DNA from: Balanoglossus misakiensis
Taxonomy: Eukaryota; Hemichordata
Length of the DNA stretch: 64,000 nt
Assembly (NCBI GenBank): GCA_040954595.2
Contig: CM082578.2
Location: 10,168,001 to 10,232,000, forward strand
Reading direction: 5' to 3'
Below the pieces are notes generated by a model. It was not told where the DNA came from. It did no database searches and saw only the letters and a program-made list of their open reading frames with translations. The position numbers and the translations under genes were made by a program. Positions 22,201-35,100 of the stretch are shown in pieces (position 1 is the first letter of the stretch; every line of letters starts with the position of its first letter).

Positions 22201-24252
22201 GGGGACATGAGTCGACTGAGGGATCCGCTAACAAGAAACCGTGTTCGGTTGACAAATCACAATGGTAAACAAGCCACAAGAAACACGGCAATTGTGTACC
22301 AAAAGTATTTGGACATACGATGTGGACGAAAGACACGATAAACGTATTAAAGTGAGCATGTCGGTTGTCTGTTGCCACTAAAGAACCGACATATGGACGA
22401 GAAGCGATGAAAGTCGCCAAGGGCGTACCAGCTCTCCTTTTTTCGACCTACCCTTCTTGGCGTCGATCCCGGGCGCTTTGTTTTATGAGATTATTGAACT
22501 CATTTCGTAAACGACACACCATACACGAGTATCGAAATCTTGTTAGTGGTTAATTGAAGCGCGTGGTTGCAGTGATTACCGGTGAAATGCTGTAAAACAA
22601 TGGGCTGTATTGAAAAAGGGGGAAAAGCGTCCAAATAGAAATAACACAAGAACTTTACCTTTCTTCCCACCTCGTTGTTGTGCAAGTTCATCATGCTGCG
22701 CACGCTCTGCCTTCGGTAATTTTTATCCGGTGCGTCCACAAACTTCTCGCTGAATCCGATGCCGTAATCAATGTTGTCGCTGCACCCTCCCCACTTCCAT
22801 CCCTCCTCCAGCGACGCCCCGATCTTGGACGCGTCGCACGTGCAGTCGGTCAGACCCCCGGCGCTGCACGCGCTCGTCACAGCGTGAACGACGCCGGCCG
22901 AGGTGACGGCGTATATGAATGCCGTTTCCCGGTTGCCTGCATTCAAGCAAAAGACACAAGAAGCGTTTGTTATTCTGTTGGTTCTCCGTGTCCCGTAGGT
23001 CGTTTCTCCGCCGCGGTTGACTGCGTTGGATCGCGCATCGTCTCCCCGAGACTGAAACTTTCTGAATATTTCAGTTTGCTATTCAAGGGCATGACCAGAC
23101 TTCACTAGCACGATTGTTTTGGTATCCTCCTAGTTTTTTTAATCACTGGGACACGGCTGCATTCGTTTTCAAAAATCTGAAACCAGGTAGATTCTTCAAT
23201 ATGACTGTCCGTCCGTCCGTCCGTCTGTCTGTCTGTCTGTATGTCTGTCTGTCTGTCTGTCTGGATGTATGTATGTATGTATGTATGTATGTATGTATGT
23301 ATGTATGTATGTATGTATGTATGTATGTATGTATGTATGTATGTATGTATGTATGTATGTATGTATGATTTTATGAGCTGACGACATATTTGTTTTGCAA
23401 TGTTGTGAAAAGGGAAAGTGACCCAGACTGCTTCGACAGTAAAGCGACCGAAACGCCATGCGTCATTCTGTTAACAATGAGAGTAAGAGAGACGAATGCC
23501 CAATTAATTCGTCTGTCAAGCATATCCAGACGAAACCATGTACCATGCTGCAGGGAAAATAATCAAAACAGTACGCACACACAAGCCCTTTGCGGGAGTT
23601 GCACTCATCGAAACAGAAGAAGGGGGAGATGATAGATGGGCGCGCGGCCATTTACCTTGCTGCAGGATCTTTCCGAAGACGTTTTCTTCTTGCGTGGTGG
23701 AACAGTTCCAGCGCTCTCGCTCGAACTGCTTCTGACACTCCGAGATGCCCATCCTGGCACCCTCGCCGACGCTGGCGATGGTCTGGGGCTTGGACTTGCA
23801 GACGTCCTTCTGCGCATTCACCAGACCGGGGACGACGTTGCAGACCCGATCCTCCGGCTCGGTGGGGTTAGATATAGTAGCGACAGATGCAACACCCAGC
23901 CACCTAGACAATTAATCACACCAAATAACTCTCTCAGTGAAGTGTTTTTCTCATAAAGCGGCGAGAGCCAGGCAAAGTGGTTCATGGCACGGCAGGGATC
24001 TATCGAGAGCTCTCGAAAGAGAACAACTACTGTTTCTTACTGAAGCCCCCTTTGCTTCACAACTTACACTAGCAACACACATGTGCGAGGAGGTAAAATG
24101 ACGCATGGTTTGTGTGAAAGTGTTGGGGAGCGGGGGGGGGGGGGCGAAGACACTTACAGCCACGATCCGGACGTTTTCCCCGTCACCAGCAGAATAAGCA
24201 ACAAAACTTGGACGACTGTCCTCGAAGACGATTCTCGCTGATACGATACCAT
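9820..24252 (-). CDS. WNT16: Wnt16 secreted signalling glycoprotein, complete (4 exons, 361 aa)
   Basis: Secreted, lipid-modified ligand of Frizzled receptors. The start ATG (24252) has a strong context (gccATGG) and opens a hydrophobic signal peptide, VVQVLLLILLVTG. The mature protein begins near SWLWLGVASVA, as in vertebrate WNT16. Seen: 24 cysteines, GARMGISECQKQF, ERWNC, the acylation motif CRCHGVSGSC (Ser about 223, the palmitoleoylated serine in studied Wnts), NYCVED, RECNRTS, LLCCGRGYNT, and the final CCYVKC with YTCK. Three sequons: NCS, NET, NRT. Assignment to Wnt16 rests on my recollection of the human protein: CHGVSGSC followed by KTCWKTM-like sequence, a basic RRKNK segment, and KSPNYCVED then GTRGRECNRTS. 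Four coding exons join in phase (95+248+278+465 bp). Length is close to human WNT16 (365). The orientation is tail-to-tail with RAF and tandem with CPED1. Confidence 0.96.
12176..12489. mobile_element. Palindromic MITE-like element
   Basis: Two nested inverted-repeat systems. Arms 12176-12201 and 12325-12349 (core atattataccagtatattga) pair with one mismatch class. A second pair, 12349-12400 and 12439-12489, is nearly perfect (core ccccagccatggtat). The loop (12410-12438) is itself partly self-complementary around atatacgcac. It carries no coding capacity. Folding into a long hairpin is typical of foldback or MITE-type non-autonomous DNA elements; a clear target-site duplication was not found. 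Confidence 0.65.
13591..13832. repeat. (ATGT)n microsatellite, about 60 units
   Basis: Near-perfect ATGT array about 240 bp long in Wnt16 intron 3. Only two interruptions were noticed (a TTTA variant near 13705 and an AGGT variant near 13780). Confidence 0.98.
18233..18246. repeat. poly-G tract
   Basis: Fourteen consecutive G in Wnt16 intron 3, following a gaggg-rich purine run. Confidence 0.95.
19859..19878. repeat. poly-C tract (20 C)
   Basis: Longest uninterrupted C run in the window, in Wnt16 intron 3. Confidence 0.95.
22659..22936 (-). CDS. WNT16: Wnt16 exon 3
   Basis: 278 bp. Encodes NRETAFIYAVTSAGVVHAVT, CSAGGLTDCTCD, EEGWKWGGCSDNIDYGIGF, SEKFVDAPDKNY and MMNLHNNEVGRK. Donor gtaaag, phase 0. 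Confidence 0.96.
22937..23655 (-). other. Wnt16 intron 2
   Basis: 719-bp intron with canonical ends. It contains the CCGT/CTGT/ATGT array. Nothing else was recognised. Confidence 0.85.
23206..23367. repeat. Compound (CCGT)(CTGT)(ATGT) microsatellite
   Basis: The array grades from CCGT units through CTGT to about 25 ATGT units, in Wnt16 intron 2. It is in the same orientation as the array at 13.6 kb. Confidence 0.97.
23656..23903 (-). CDS. WNT16: Wnt16 exon 2
   Basis: 248 bp from acceptor ttgtctag to donor gtaaat. Encodes WLGVASVATISNPTEP, RVCNVVPGLVNAQKDVC, GEGARMGISECQKQFERERW and NCSTTQEENVFGKILQQ. Four cysteines. Confidence 0.96.
24158..24252 (-). CDS. WNT16: Wnt16 exon 1 (signal peptide)
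   Basis: 95 bp encoding MVSYQRESSSRTVV and then a leucine-rich signal core. It ends with two bases of a Leu codon at donor gtaagt. Reading through the donor would hit a stop at once, which supports the splice. Confidence 0.9.
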
Positions 24253-24479
24253 GGCGATTTCTACTACCACAAGCTCAAAGTGACGACCCTTCCCACCAAA
24301 TGTAAAACCCACTCAGGTGTACACGAAATCTCTGTGATAGGCTCGCAACAACACAGCTCCACGAAGTTGGGCTCCGACGTGCTTCATCAGTGCAGACTCG
24401 GTAAATCTGGACTTCGGGGATCCGTTCTCAGTGCGACCACCAAGCCCCTCCCCCAAACTGGACAGTCAAGGGAGGACCT

Positions 24480-24620
24480 GTCAACAGGTGTCATCTGTCC
24501 TCCCCCGCTGATTGGCTCATGGCTCCTCCCGGTGACGCAGGGGGGATCACGTGACGCGGGGAATAGCCTGGCCCCCCTTCCCTTACAGTTGCGTGCTGAG
24601 AGTACTCATGCCGTGGCTCA
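24480..24620 (-). promoter_or_regulatory. Putative Wnt16 promoter-proximal region
   Basis: GC-rich stretch 230-370 bp upstream of the Wnt16 ATG. On the minus strand it has a CCAAT box (24508-24518, gagccaatcag) and an E-box CACGTG (24548-24553) flanked by tgacgc-type words. No TATA box was recognised and the transcription start is not determined. Confidence 0.45.
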
Positions 24621-27600
24621 ACTTAGTGACATTTGTATAACCGGTTGTTTGCCCATTGTATCATTGTTAGTCAGATCAATGGAACGGTTCCAAAACCTTA
24701 TTTTGACGGACAGTGTAGATAGCGTACGGAATTTGACGTTCAGAACCACAGCCGAGGTGTGCGGCTCCCATTCGCCCGGTAACCTTTCCCGTTCTCGGTC
24801 TAATCACCAATTGTATATTAATTAGGGGATTATAACTGTGCCCCCAGGTTAATCCAATAAAGACAGACTGTTTTTATTTTTGTTTGAGCGGAAGATTTTC
24901 CAGCCCACGGTATGTTTCCGCGCCGCCTCTCCGGACATTCGGCTCAATGACTCCAGCAGCCCAAATTTGTAGGTCGACTCGGACAATTTTGAGAGCCGCG
25001 CCAGTTAGCCTACCAGGGCGAATTGAGTCAGGCATACTTGGGATAACATGGTGTAAATGATGACGATTCTTGCTGAGGCTCCGTGAAAACAAGCCAATGC
25101 AATTTATGGAATCGGCGCTTTTTTGCTTTCTCTCTCTCGCTCTCCCACTTCGAGTTTGACAAATGAAGTTGACATCCCATGGTCAAACCGCGGAAAATGG
25201 TGTCGATTTACCGCCGAGCCACTCCGAATTTATCTTTCTTCGGTAGCTCGTGCTAGTGAAAATGTGGGTCGGAAATAGTCGCAGACGTCAGACCAGACCC
25301 ATCAAATTGAAAGTAAATTTCCGAGTGGCGGATAAGAATAACCCATGTCAGTGTTTATTATTTTTTTGAGCCACAGAGACGTACCTATACCGTGTCGGCC
25401 GAGATGGGAGTTTTGTGCCCGGGACTCGACTCATTTACCTGAGTGACGTATACCTCCCAGTTTTGCCCCACGGCGCAACCCGAGTCTATTTTCGTGCCAT
25501 TAGCGTTTTGCGAGTTAAAGCATAGTGTACTAAGCAAAGACGAAGTGACAGAACGGTGGTGCTAACGCGAATGGAATGCACGTCCCAATCTTGAGTGCGC
25601 AAGTTCTTCGTGGTCACGCGCGTACGGACGGAGGGGGAAAATAGCCAGTTGGGGCGAGTGTTTTATTCATGAAATTCTTCACCAAAAAAACAGAGTGTCA
25701 CATCCCCAAATCACTCCCCTGTGCCAGTAATGCCCGCCTCGGCCAACAGAGTTTGTTTTCTGGCAAGGTGGACATTCGACGGGGAGTGACGGAGACAGGC
25801 ATTCGACTCGAGTGGGACGCATCCATGCGTGACAGAAATCTTAATGTTTGCTGTAACATGATGGTGGTTCACGTCAAATGTCGAGAATAGTATCGTTTGA
25901 TTCCTTTGCTGAGTGACAGACAGACGGCATCGAATGACGTTCGGTTCACTGTTACGGTGTTCCCGGCGGCCGTAGTGCAAGTAATGGGCGCAATGCAAGT
26001 GCATTGCCGTAGTACAGCCGCAACGCATACAACATTGACGCGTTTTATATTAGGTACGTTTAGGCCTATCTCGTCTGATATCACGTCATTGTCAAACGGT
26101 GATTAGGAAGATGACTTCAGTTCATAGCATGGCGCTCCTTGAGCCCCGCGATCTAAGTTTCAAAATCGTACAGGGGAGGCAACCTGAGCAGGTCCGTTGG
26201 TCCGACTATTTCTTTTCTGGAGACTACATGTACAGTGGCACCGTCCTGCATAGTTTATCATCGTTCTATTTCCAAAACCCGGCCTTCATTGACCGACTCT
26301 CTCACTTGACGCCAACGTGGGGGTTCGAAAATCGATAAAATGAAGTGCCCGTCGCTTAGCTGTTGACCGTTTTACTTAGGCCTCCACTGGATTGACCCTT
26401 TATCGTCTTATCGCCCTGGCAACCGAACGCGCCGACTACCCTTTAAATCAGAAATCACCTCATTATAAAGCTGTTGACCATAATTATCATAATACAATGT
26501 AATCTCAACTCCCAACGGCCGCTCATTACTCTCGTGTCATCGGCGAGCTTCGGCCACTCTGTCAACATGTAATGATATCGGCTTGGACATTGTGCTGCAC
26601 GCGGCTATTTTGTAAGGTAAAGTCAGGGCACGTGACCAGACGTTGAGAATTTCACTCCCAGTGGACCAACACGTATTCAAAAGTTCAAGTTCTAAGTCAC
26701 CTGGACATCACATGAAGGGATAGTGGACAGTTTTACTGCACAAGTGTATTAATTCGGGTTTTGTGAATTTTAGAGAAAAAAAATATTGTATCTGATATAG
26801 TATTTTTGTCTGCTGCTGCAACATATATGGTTACCAAGTGATCAATTGGTAACGCCGCTTTTAAACGGTGAAGACCTCTCTCGTTTCGTCATCATGAATG
26901 CATAATAATATTTGGATGCGATTTGCAAACTTGTGAAAAACACACATTTGTCAAACAAAGGCGATGAAAACTATGCAATGCCAAGTGCGATGTTTTGAAG
27001 AAAACCGCAACTTTGAAAAAAAAAGAGCTGGGAAGAACAAAACGCAGATGGAATGCTGGCAAACAGAGATTGTGCAATTGCTATGGCGAGTCAACACACG
27101 TGTGTGTGTGCAGAGAAGGCATTGGGAAGAGACCACTTGACATAGTTTAGAAATCGCGGCGGCGGCGTCTGCAGACAGGTCAGTCCGTCATCCCGTTCGG
27201 TGATAAGTTTACATGCCAATACAGCGGGTAATATGTCAATATGGGCAGGCTTGTTTGTGTTAATAAACTTGCGTGTTTTACCGTCCACCGCCCGGCGGAG
27301 ACGTCTAATTGAATCTCGACCGTGGTCGCTCGTTATGAGGCGGGGAGGACATGCCGAAAAAACAGCGATCCAGTGGATGATAAAGGGTAATGTTTATTGG
27401 TACAAGAAGGTTACAAGTCTGCCCGGTGTCCGTCTACTCAGAGGTTTACATGTTCTCAACGCGTCTAGTTTGAGTAGACGCCCTGCCCGGGACAGACTGA
27501 GACGCCATGGCGTGAAAAACGATTTTTCGCTGTGTTGTTTGCTCAGACAAACAGCGAGAGTGAGAAGTGACGAGCGTGAACGGACGGACGGAGAATCGGA

Positions 27601-28664
27601 AGGGCGCCTGAAAACCGCACCAGCCGAGATACGTCTTTCACGAAAGAAAAGTTGTACAAATACATGTATATGTTCGTACGTACGTGATGTCCCTGACAAA
27701 CGATTCATGCTATATACATACGTCATACCCCTTTAGCCTGGCAATACCGTGGTGAACTTGCCGACACTACAGGATCTATCACAAGTGACGAGCTCGTTTT
27801 CTTATTCAGCGAAGCCCTCTACTTTAGAAAAGTTTCACTATACAGTTCATTTTTTTTCTTTCCGTGGCTTGTAATTTATTGGACGGCACAAAGGCACCAC
27901 ATACGGCTGTACACAATAACCATGATCACTCGGTTGAATTTAATAAGCAGTCATGTGTCGTAAATTGTGTAAAGATACAGAGCACGCCTTCGAGATTTAT
28001 TTATTTGCTTTGCGACGTACCGTCATTGCCAGCTCTTGCGCGCTGAGGACAATTTGCGTCGCATGACCATGCGTGGACATCAAAACCCAATTACCATAAT
28101 TGTGTTTTTGTCGATAATGGTAATGTTTCGGTAATAAACTATCGACACAATGATCAACATTTCAGCATGATTTTTTAATACCACAAACCACCATGTAGTG
28201 ACAATAACAACGTGCCTGTTCACAGAAACCAGACATGTCCCTAGGGCTTGTAGATACGCCCGTTCCCAAGCATTATTCCGCCATTAAATATTTTTTATCA
28301 TCATTTGTTGTAATTTAAGGGTTTCCTGTAGAATTTTGCGGGGAACCCGCCCCTGCCATATTCAGAAACCACAATGGACGAGGATTGTAAGCGCGGAACC
28401 ATGACGACAGATTCTACTTTGTACAGTTTACGTGGATCAGTGGCCGTGTCATTTCATCGCCTGTAATAAAACCAACAGTTGTGGAAAAAATACGTGTGTC
28501 CAACATTCCTCGGCTATTGCAGTTTTACTGCCGATCTCTCAACGACGCTTTGGACTGAACAACTGGTGTGGTCGACTCGCCCTCATCCGCGTCAAAGTCT
28601 GTCTTTTTATTGAAACCATTTAAAAAAAATCAAAATTTGCTCTAAATCTGTTGAAAATCCGTCT

Positions 28665-29196
28665 TGTTACGACACACCCTGTTTAGTTGCTTGGTCGAGA
28701 GAGGGGTAGCTTTTCTTTGCATAACAAAGGGCCCTGCCTTTTCAACTAGTTCATTTAAATATTAGTAATAACCAGATGGTCACCCATATAAAAGGCCTTC
28801 TCACAAAAACCACGAGGCACACTTCTCAATACTGACTCGGAGGAGCGCGTAGCTCCAGCTCCACATCGCCTTGGGAATTAGGAATTTACCTAGCTGGGCT
28901 GGACTCTGTGAGCAGCGGACTTTGTGTGAGCAACCGACTTCATGAGCAACGGACTTTCTGTGAGCAACTGGATTCTGTGAATGACGGACTTGGTCAGCAA
29001 CGGACTTCTGTGCCTTGATTTCGGCCAGGACTTCTATGGACTCAATAACTCCTCGACCAAGCAGGGTAAAAACACATAGTGAACATTTTCTTTTTGTGTG
29101 ACTTTTTGATTTTAGAAGGCTAGTTGTTCAATTAAATATTCTGTTGTTGAACCACATTCTCCATTGTGTGCTCCCGGTTTTTTTTCTGCCGTAACA
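28665..29196 (+). mobile_element. Solo LTR of a Ty3/gypsy-type retrotransposon
   Basis: 532 bp bounded by TGTTACG and CGTAACA, the inverted TG...CA ends typical of LTRs. It is flanked on both sides by gtct, a perfect 4-bp target duplication (28661-28664 and 29197-29200). Inside are a TATA box (tataaaagg, 28787-28795), a series of GAGCAACGGACTT-like repeats and a poly-A-like attaaa (29131). There is no internal coding region, primer-binding site or second LTR next to it, so it looks like the product of LTR-LTR recombination. The orientation is by the TATA and poly-A order. Confidence 0.85.
28905..29015 (+). repeat. Degenerate ~17-bp tandem repeats inside the LTR
   Basis: About six imperfect units around a gagcaacggactt core, downstream of the LTR TATA box. 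Confidence 0.75.
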
Positions 29197-32100
29197 GTCT
29201 ATATATTTTCATCATATCTTCAGAGATTGTCCCTCGAATTTTGTGTTTGGTTTGTGTAACGGAGAACTCAAGCAATGTAGAAGTGCTTCAGGTTGTAATT
29301 ATAACGTTCTGGTTCATCATTTTTATGGATGCGCTAGCGCTCAAACCAACAAGGGGAGAGGTCAAATGCGCACGGAGTAATATCATTTGTTTGCAATACC
29401 GGGAAGCAAGAGTAAGTTTCATATCTTCCGTCCATGCAGAAATACTCGTAAATGTCCACTGGGGTGATATAAGGATGTGCAATCGGTGGGCAAAGATGTG
29501 TCGGATGGCGCTGAGGTCCAACGTCACGGTGGGACGATAGCGAGGCCGGCGCATGCTCGCTCTCGCTGGACTTCAGTGAGTCTTGAATACGACTGTATTT
29601 ACTTATGCCAGATACTCACACAGATACTCAACCTGTTAGCATACTTTCCAGACACTTTTACACTCATTGCTGCTGACCTCGCCGATATGAATAAATCGAA
29701 AACGCCCGAACAACGCCCTGGGTGTATCCAGTTACACAATGCATCGGTATGAGAGAAAGTCAGACTTCGGCCTCGGCGATAATTGAGTTATCCGTCAAAA
29801 AAACAATTATGTCGTCTGGTTCCACCTTTCTCCTTCCACAATTCGCCGCAAAATTTGTCAGATTATCTATCGGGTGTATGCGTCGGACGGAGCCGCGTGT
29901 GTGTCTGGGCGTGAGCGGACAAAATGCGCCCGATAAAACGTCGCTACGTCGCCTGGGAAACTTCCGAGGAATTTCCTCATACATGAAATTTCATGGATGG
30001 ATTGGTGCGCTGAATGGGCGTCCGTAATAACGCCAAATTATCCCCACCGACCGCAGAACCAACGCGGAGACGGAGGCGAGAAATATTAGACAGTTAGTTA
30101 CCAATGCCATTGCTATACTGGTACATCATTTGGAAAGATACGGGCCCGGGCCTGGCACTGTCGGTCCGTGGCACACCCCGATATACAATGTGGAACGACG
30201 GGTTTTTGTTGCCCCGGTAAATGGTTGATACCAACCTCTATATTCCCCTTGGAAAAAGAAACCGGTAAGGTGCTTGTTCGGTAGCACCTCCGTGTGTATC
30301 CGACGCCCACCATTGCACTGAGCACCCCAGTCGGTCAGACTACCATGGACCCTATGCGTTCCCTGACAGAATTTTTAGTAAAGACTCGGCGCCCGTGCCT
30401 GGGACGTGATGCCGCATATTAACAGAGTGCTGAACTTTGATTTTCCATTAAACTGCGAAACGGATTTCTACTGATTAAAGCACGTTAGGCCTGTCTTTAA
30501 AACCTTAATTTACGCTATATTGTGTTATGTCAAGTGCATTATTTATAGACCTGTCTGCAACTCTGCTAGGCGAGCCATCCGCCAAACGACATATTTTATC
30601 AACTGACGAGGAAAACAACTACATGTACCTTTGTTATCTCATCAAATTACAACCTGTACCAATAAACGTGCGCATATACTGTCCAGGATCGGTCAACTAT
30701 GAACTACGGTTATGGAACGTTATAGACCAACCACCTGTTCGATTCTCGCAACTTGTACGAAACCTCACCGGGTTTCTCAGTTTGAACTTTTTTCTGTAAA
30801 TGTCCCTCATGCTTCATGAAAACTGGTCAAGATGCATTTAGGGGTAATACATAGTGACTGTATGTGCGTCTCAATGTCCATCGATGGGATCATAACTGTT
30901 GGGTCTACACGTAAACCTCCTTAACACTAACTCACGTAAGCATATACACAGGCAGTCATCCGTGTAGCAGAGTTACTGAATCTGAGGCGATAGAACAACC
31001 GGGCACTTGGCCAGCTCTGAAATTCCCTTTAGAATTCAATACTTTCCGCCAACCCCCACGTTGTGTACGTTTACACAGAAAACCAGCACTGGATACGCAC
31101 TATATCATTACCTGTCTCGCTTGAATCATCTACTCAGGAATGACTTTTTTTTTTACTAATATAGGGCAATTTTTCACCTGGATACACACGTGGGAAAATT
31201 ACGCGTAATTGGACATGTGTGGAGCTGTTCAAGCTTGATGTATTTTGCATCTGTTAAATGTTGTAGTAGTTAATTTACGGCACAGAATACAAATTTATTT
31301 TAAATGTCTCCACGAAAGTGCACGTGTTTGCAGGTGTATTTATCGAAGGGTCATCATATTCCGTGCCGGCGCGGCACACGTGTGTGACAGAATTCCATTA
31401 TACTAAAATGCGAAAAATTATACAAGTTTAAAACATCATAGTAATCGTTTAACGATTATTTTTGACTATTTGCATACCAAAATATACAAATATTTATATT
31501 AATTCGAGTGGAAGCGGGCTACATTTGCGATGGTAGTGATTGGGACGAGTAGTGAGTGATATGCGAGCCCATTACACGATGGTTATGGGTTGTTTAAGTT
31601 GACATGGATCAAAGAAAACAACTGCACGAAGCGCTCAGATTGGCCACCTTGGATTCGCCAACCGAGAGAGGTCCGTGGCCTTCGAACAAGACCAGCCAAT
31701 CACGATTTACCACAGTGACGTCAGATTATATCAAATTTCTTGAGATTCAATCTGACAATCACAGGACATTTGGGCATGACATCATCGGTCGTAGCGAACT
31801 GAACGAGGGCAGTGTCAGGTCAGGTTTTTGATCGACAAGGGGTATGCTAAAATAAGATTTTTTTCGGCAAGAACTGGAGAAAGTCAGAAAAGACAGTGGC
31901 AAAATTACAACGAACGAAAAGACTTGACCGACTACATCTACAACTCGATTTTTTACGTGTGTGTGGCATCACCGCGATCAGTGAAAAAAGAGCGGTATTC
32001 CGTGTTGGTGGTCTTTGATGCTGTTGCCATTCTCATGGGAAATTCGGAGTTGGCGGTTCTCAATCATGACAGGCCAAGCGATTTCAATGTACGAAATAAA

Positions 32101-35100
32101 CCGTACCATTATCACCGCGTCAAGCGGTTCCTATTTCTGGTTACAGCAGTCTTACAAGTCGAAATCACCCAATTACTCGCGCCCCCGCGCCCATTCACCA
32201 CGTTTATTGTGCTTACAATGGCCTGACAAGATTCCATATCGGCCAAGTAATTTGCGGGGAATTTTTTCCCCTCTTCCGCGTCGATTTGTGCGCAAACGAG
32301 CATAAAATTATAACTTTCCTGTTCGCAGTTACGCCGAATAACAACAGAGGGGCCGCCCGCGATTCCAAGGTTGGGACGGAAATTTGACATGGTCACCAAA
32401 AAGATGGATACGCCGAAAAGTTTGTTCTGGTCGACGGGTCGAAGGCGCCACGTTCTAAATGAATCGTAATGAACCTTGTGATTGCGTTAGTCAGGCGGTC
32501 ATTCTATATACTTAAAGATGGGCCAATCAGAGCCCCTTACTTTCTTTGGTTGAAGAGTTCTTCATGGATATAACTCCATGATGAATGCAAGTAATTTGAC
32601 AAAACAAAAAACAATATTAAAGTTAAGATATTGTTATCTATACACCTTAAACCATAAACGGATTTCCAAATTTCAAATAAATCTCCATAGCTCTATCTGC
32701 TACCATAATGCTGAGCAATTTTCCATCCATTGCCACAACGGGTACCATTATCCAATATGACAAATTGGGCGTGCTGCACCACAGGGACTGTGACTGGACC
32801 AATGACGTAATTACACCTGTCTTTTTGATTGACGGGAACGCCAAACATGTTAATAGATTTGTCAACATCAATAACACAAATTTGTCTGTGATTTGACAGT
32901 CAAGGTTGTGTGGTACCGAAACAAGTTGAACTCGGGCGCAGGTTACGCTTATCAGTTATGACGTCACTCGCCGATCAGTAATTACGTGTTCGAAACCGAC
33001 GTATGTCTCCGAGGTCTCACAGTGTGACGTCGTAACAGTTGTTGCTTTATGGGTGGAGACCTTGCAGTGATTAGATTTTACGGTCAAATTCGAGTGCAAT
33101 CAAATTGACCAAAGACGGAGAAAATAGAGTGGATAGGGTGACGCTTTTTTCCCAACAATTCAAACTAGAATTCCTGAATTGCATGCATTACTATCTACCA
33201 GGTGCCAGGCTAACTGTCATCATGGCTCACTGAATGTGCGAAAACATCCTCAAATCTAAACATACACTTGACATGGCAAACAGAGAATATGAATTGATTG
33301 GTTTGCAGACTTGTAGAATTAGCCTTCAATGTATATTTGCTAATATTTTAGACCTTTACCTTCGTGGGAAAGTAGATGATGTCACAACGTTCTCTTCTGA
33401 AGTTTCGGAGGTTGGGACGTGACGGGGCTCCCGATGAAAATCGACCCCGAGAGAATGTTTTATATTGCCTGTCCTCGGCTCAACATTCTAATGGAATTTG
33501 CGCTGTACTATATTCATTTTAATTGGTTTAAAGGATCGACCGGGGAATGCGTGGGAGCTCTTACCAGGGCTCATCCAAAGAACGCCCAAAAGGCTTCGGT
33601 GATCCCGAGACTATGGCCCGGTCGATTGTTCTTTACAAACCCGAAAGTCCTCCACAACTTGATCCGTTTCGCGGTTCAATTGAAAACTTGGATATTTTTG
33701 AAATCTTGTTGACAGAGAGAGCCGGGGAGTTAAGAACATCCTCGAGGCAACGCGAAAGTGTGCTGAAACAAAGACGACGTTTTATACCTGTGTGTGCACG
33801 CATGCAGCCCGTACACCAGATGTGTGGCCAACACAACTCCAGGCCATGTGTGTGTGTATACATATCTCGATTGAGTGCGAAACCGAAGCCATCGCCTCCT
33901 CTTCTCCGGCGATAACTGAATGACTCCCCCATCTCCCCCCACCAGATAAACGCTGGCAAATCTTTGGAGAATCGGCGGGGCCGGAAATCCTCCCGGATTT
34001 GTCGAGTTTCCTGTTGCCGTGACGACGTGAATGAGAGGGAAAGTGCATGCTGATCCGTCAAAGGCAGCCGACTGGTGTTTGCCAACAGCCTTGTTTATTT
34101 GTTGGTAGATTTGCCACCCTTCACAGGAGACCATGCGCAAATTTGCCCTCCCAGCGACGACGACACACAGGTAGTCGCAGCAGTCAAACGCTGGTCGCTG
34201 GTCAAACACCACTCCAATCATATGCTCCAATATAGGCCTATTTATAACCACAAAATCAACCCAACTGCTTTTAAAGAATAACTTAGCATCGCGCTATCTT
34301 TTGCTCGTCTTCCATATTTATTTCGTGAAAAGTGTCGAGTGAAAATGTCCTGAGAAAAATGAATATATGCATACGACAGAGCGCAAATTACCTGCTAGTC
34401 TACCGGCCGAAGAGAAGTAAAATTCGACGGAAAAAAACGCTATAAGTTTGCACATAGACCATAGCGTCTATGGTTTGCCATGTGTTATCACATGTCTGTC
34501 TTTCTTTTTATTACATAAAGTGTTGATGAAACTAAGCAGTGGAGCTAAAGAAAGATTAAACTAACCGAAGTCGAAGTCGTTTAAGTTTACCCATCCCTAC
34601 CCGCCTGTCCCCCCCCCCTTTTTGCCCCTCCCTTATCACACACATGCATAGACACGCACGCCTCTGCTATAGACACACACGTCGTTAGGATGTCGCGACG
34701 TCTTAAAGTACCAGACGACACGGACTTTCGTCTACGCACACAAGGCAGTCCAGTCTGTTGTCTCGGTCAATATTTGATTCGTTGTTCTTTAGAGTAATAC
34801 AGCTCTTCTGAAGACCGCGACTAGTATGTGCAAACCTCTGCGTTTGTAACCACACATAAAATGCATTCAAAACTCACACAACACCACGAGAATGACAACA
34901 CAACTTACAACAACGATGAGATAAGTTTGCTTTATTTCATTTCTCATAAATATGAAATATATTCCAATTTCAAGAAAAATAAATATTTTCTGTAATGGAT
35001 CCTTCTGTAACCCTAACTGTAATGGGCGAATATATATTATATTTGTACATATTATAATTTCGTGCTATATTTACATGATGCATAGCCTGTAGGGTGGTGT

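Larger units (their letters stand above)
10285..22658 (-). other. Wnt16 intron 3 (12.4 kb)
   Basis: A long intron separating the first three exons from the Cys-rich exon. Apart from the palindromic element at 12.2-12.5 kb and the ATGT array at 13.6 kb, no repeat or gene was recognised. Several stretches (for example 15.1-15.3, 15.9-16.3, 20.2-20.4 kb) are non-repetitive and contain AT-rich homeodomain-type words. They are plausible but unproven enhancers. Confidence 0.6.

Noticed and set aside
27200-27736. 178-codon open frame between Wnt16 and CPED1
   Set aside because: Arg/Ser-rich composition with no motif; an overlapping antisense frame exists. Treated as chance.
33730-34251. 173-codon minus-strand open frame
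   Set aside because: No family resemblance and several overlapping frames; likely chance.
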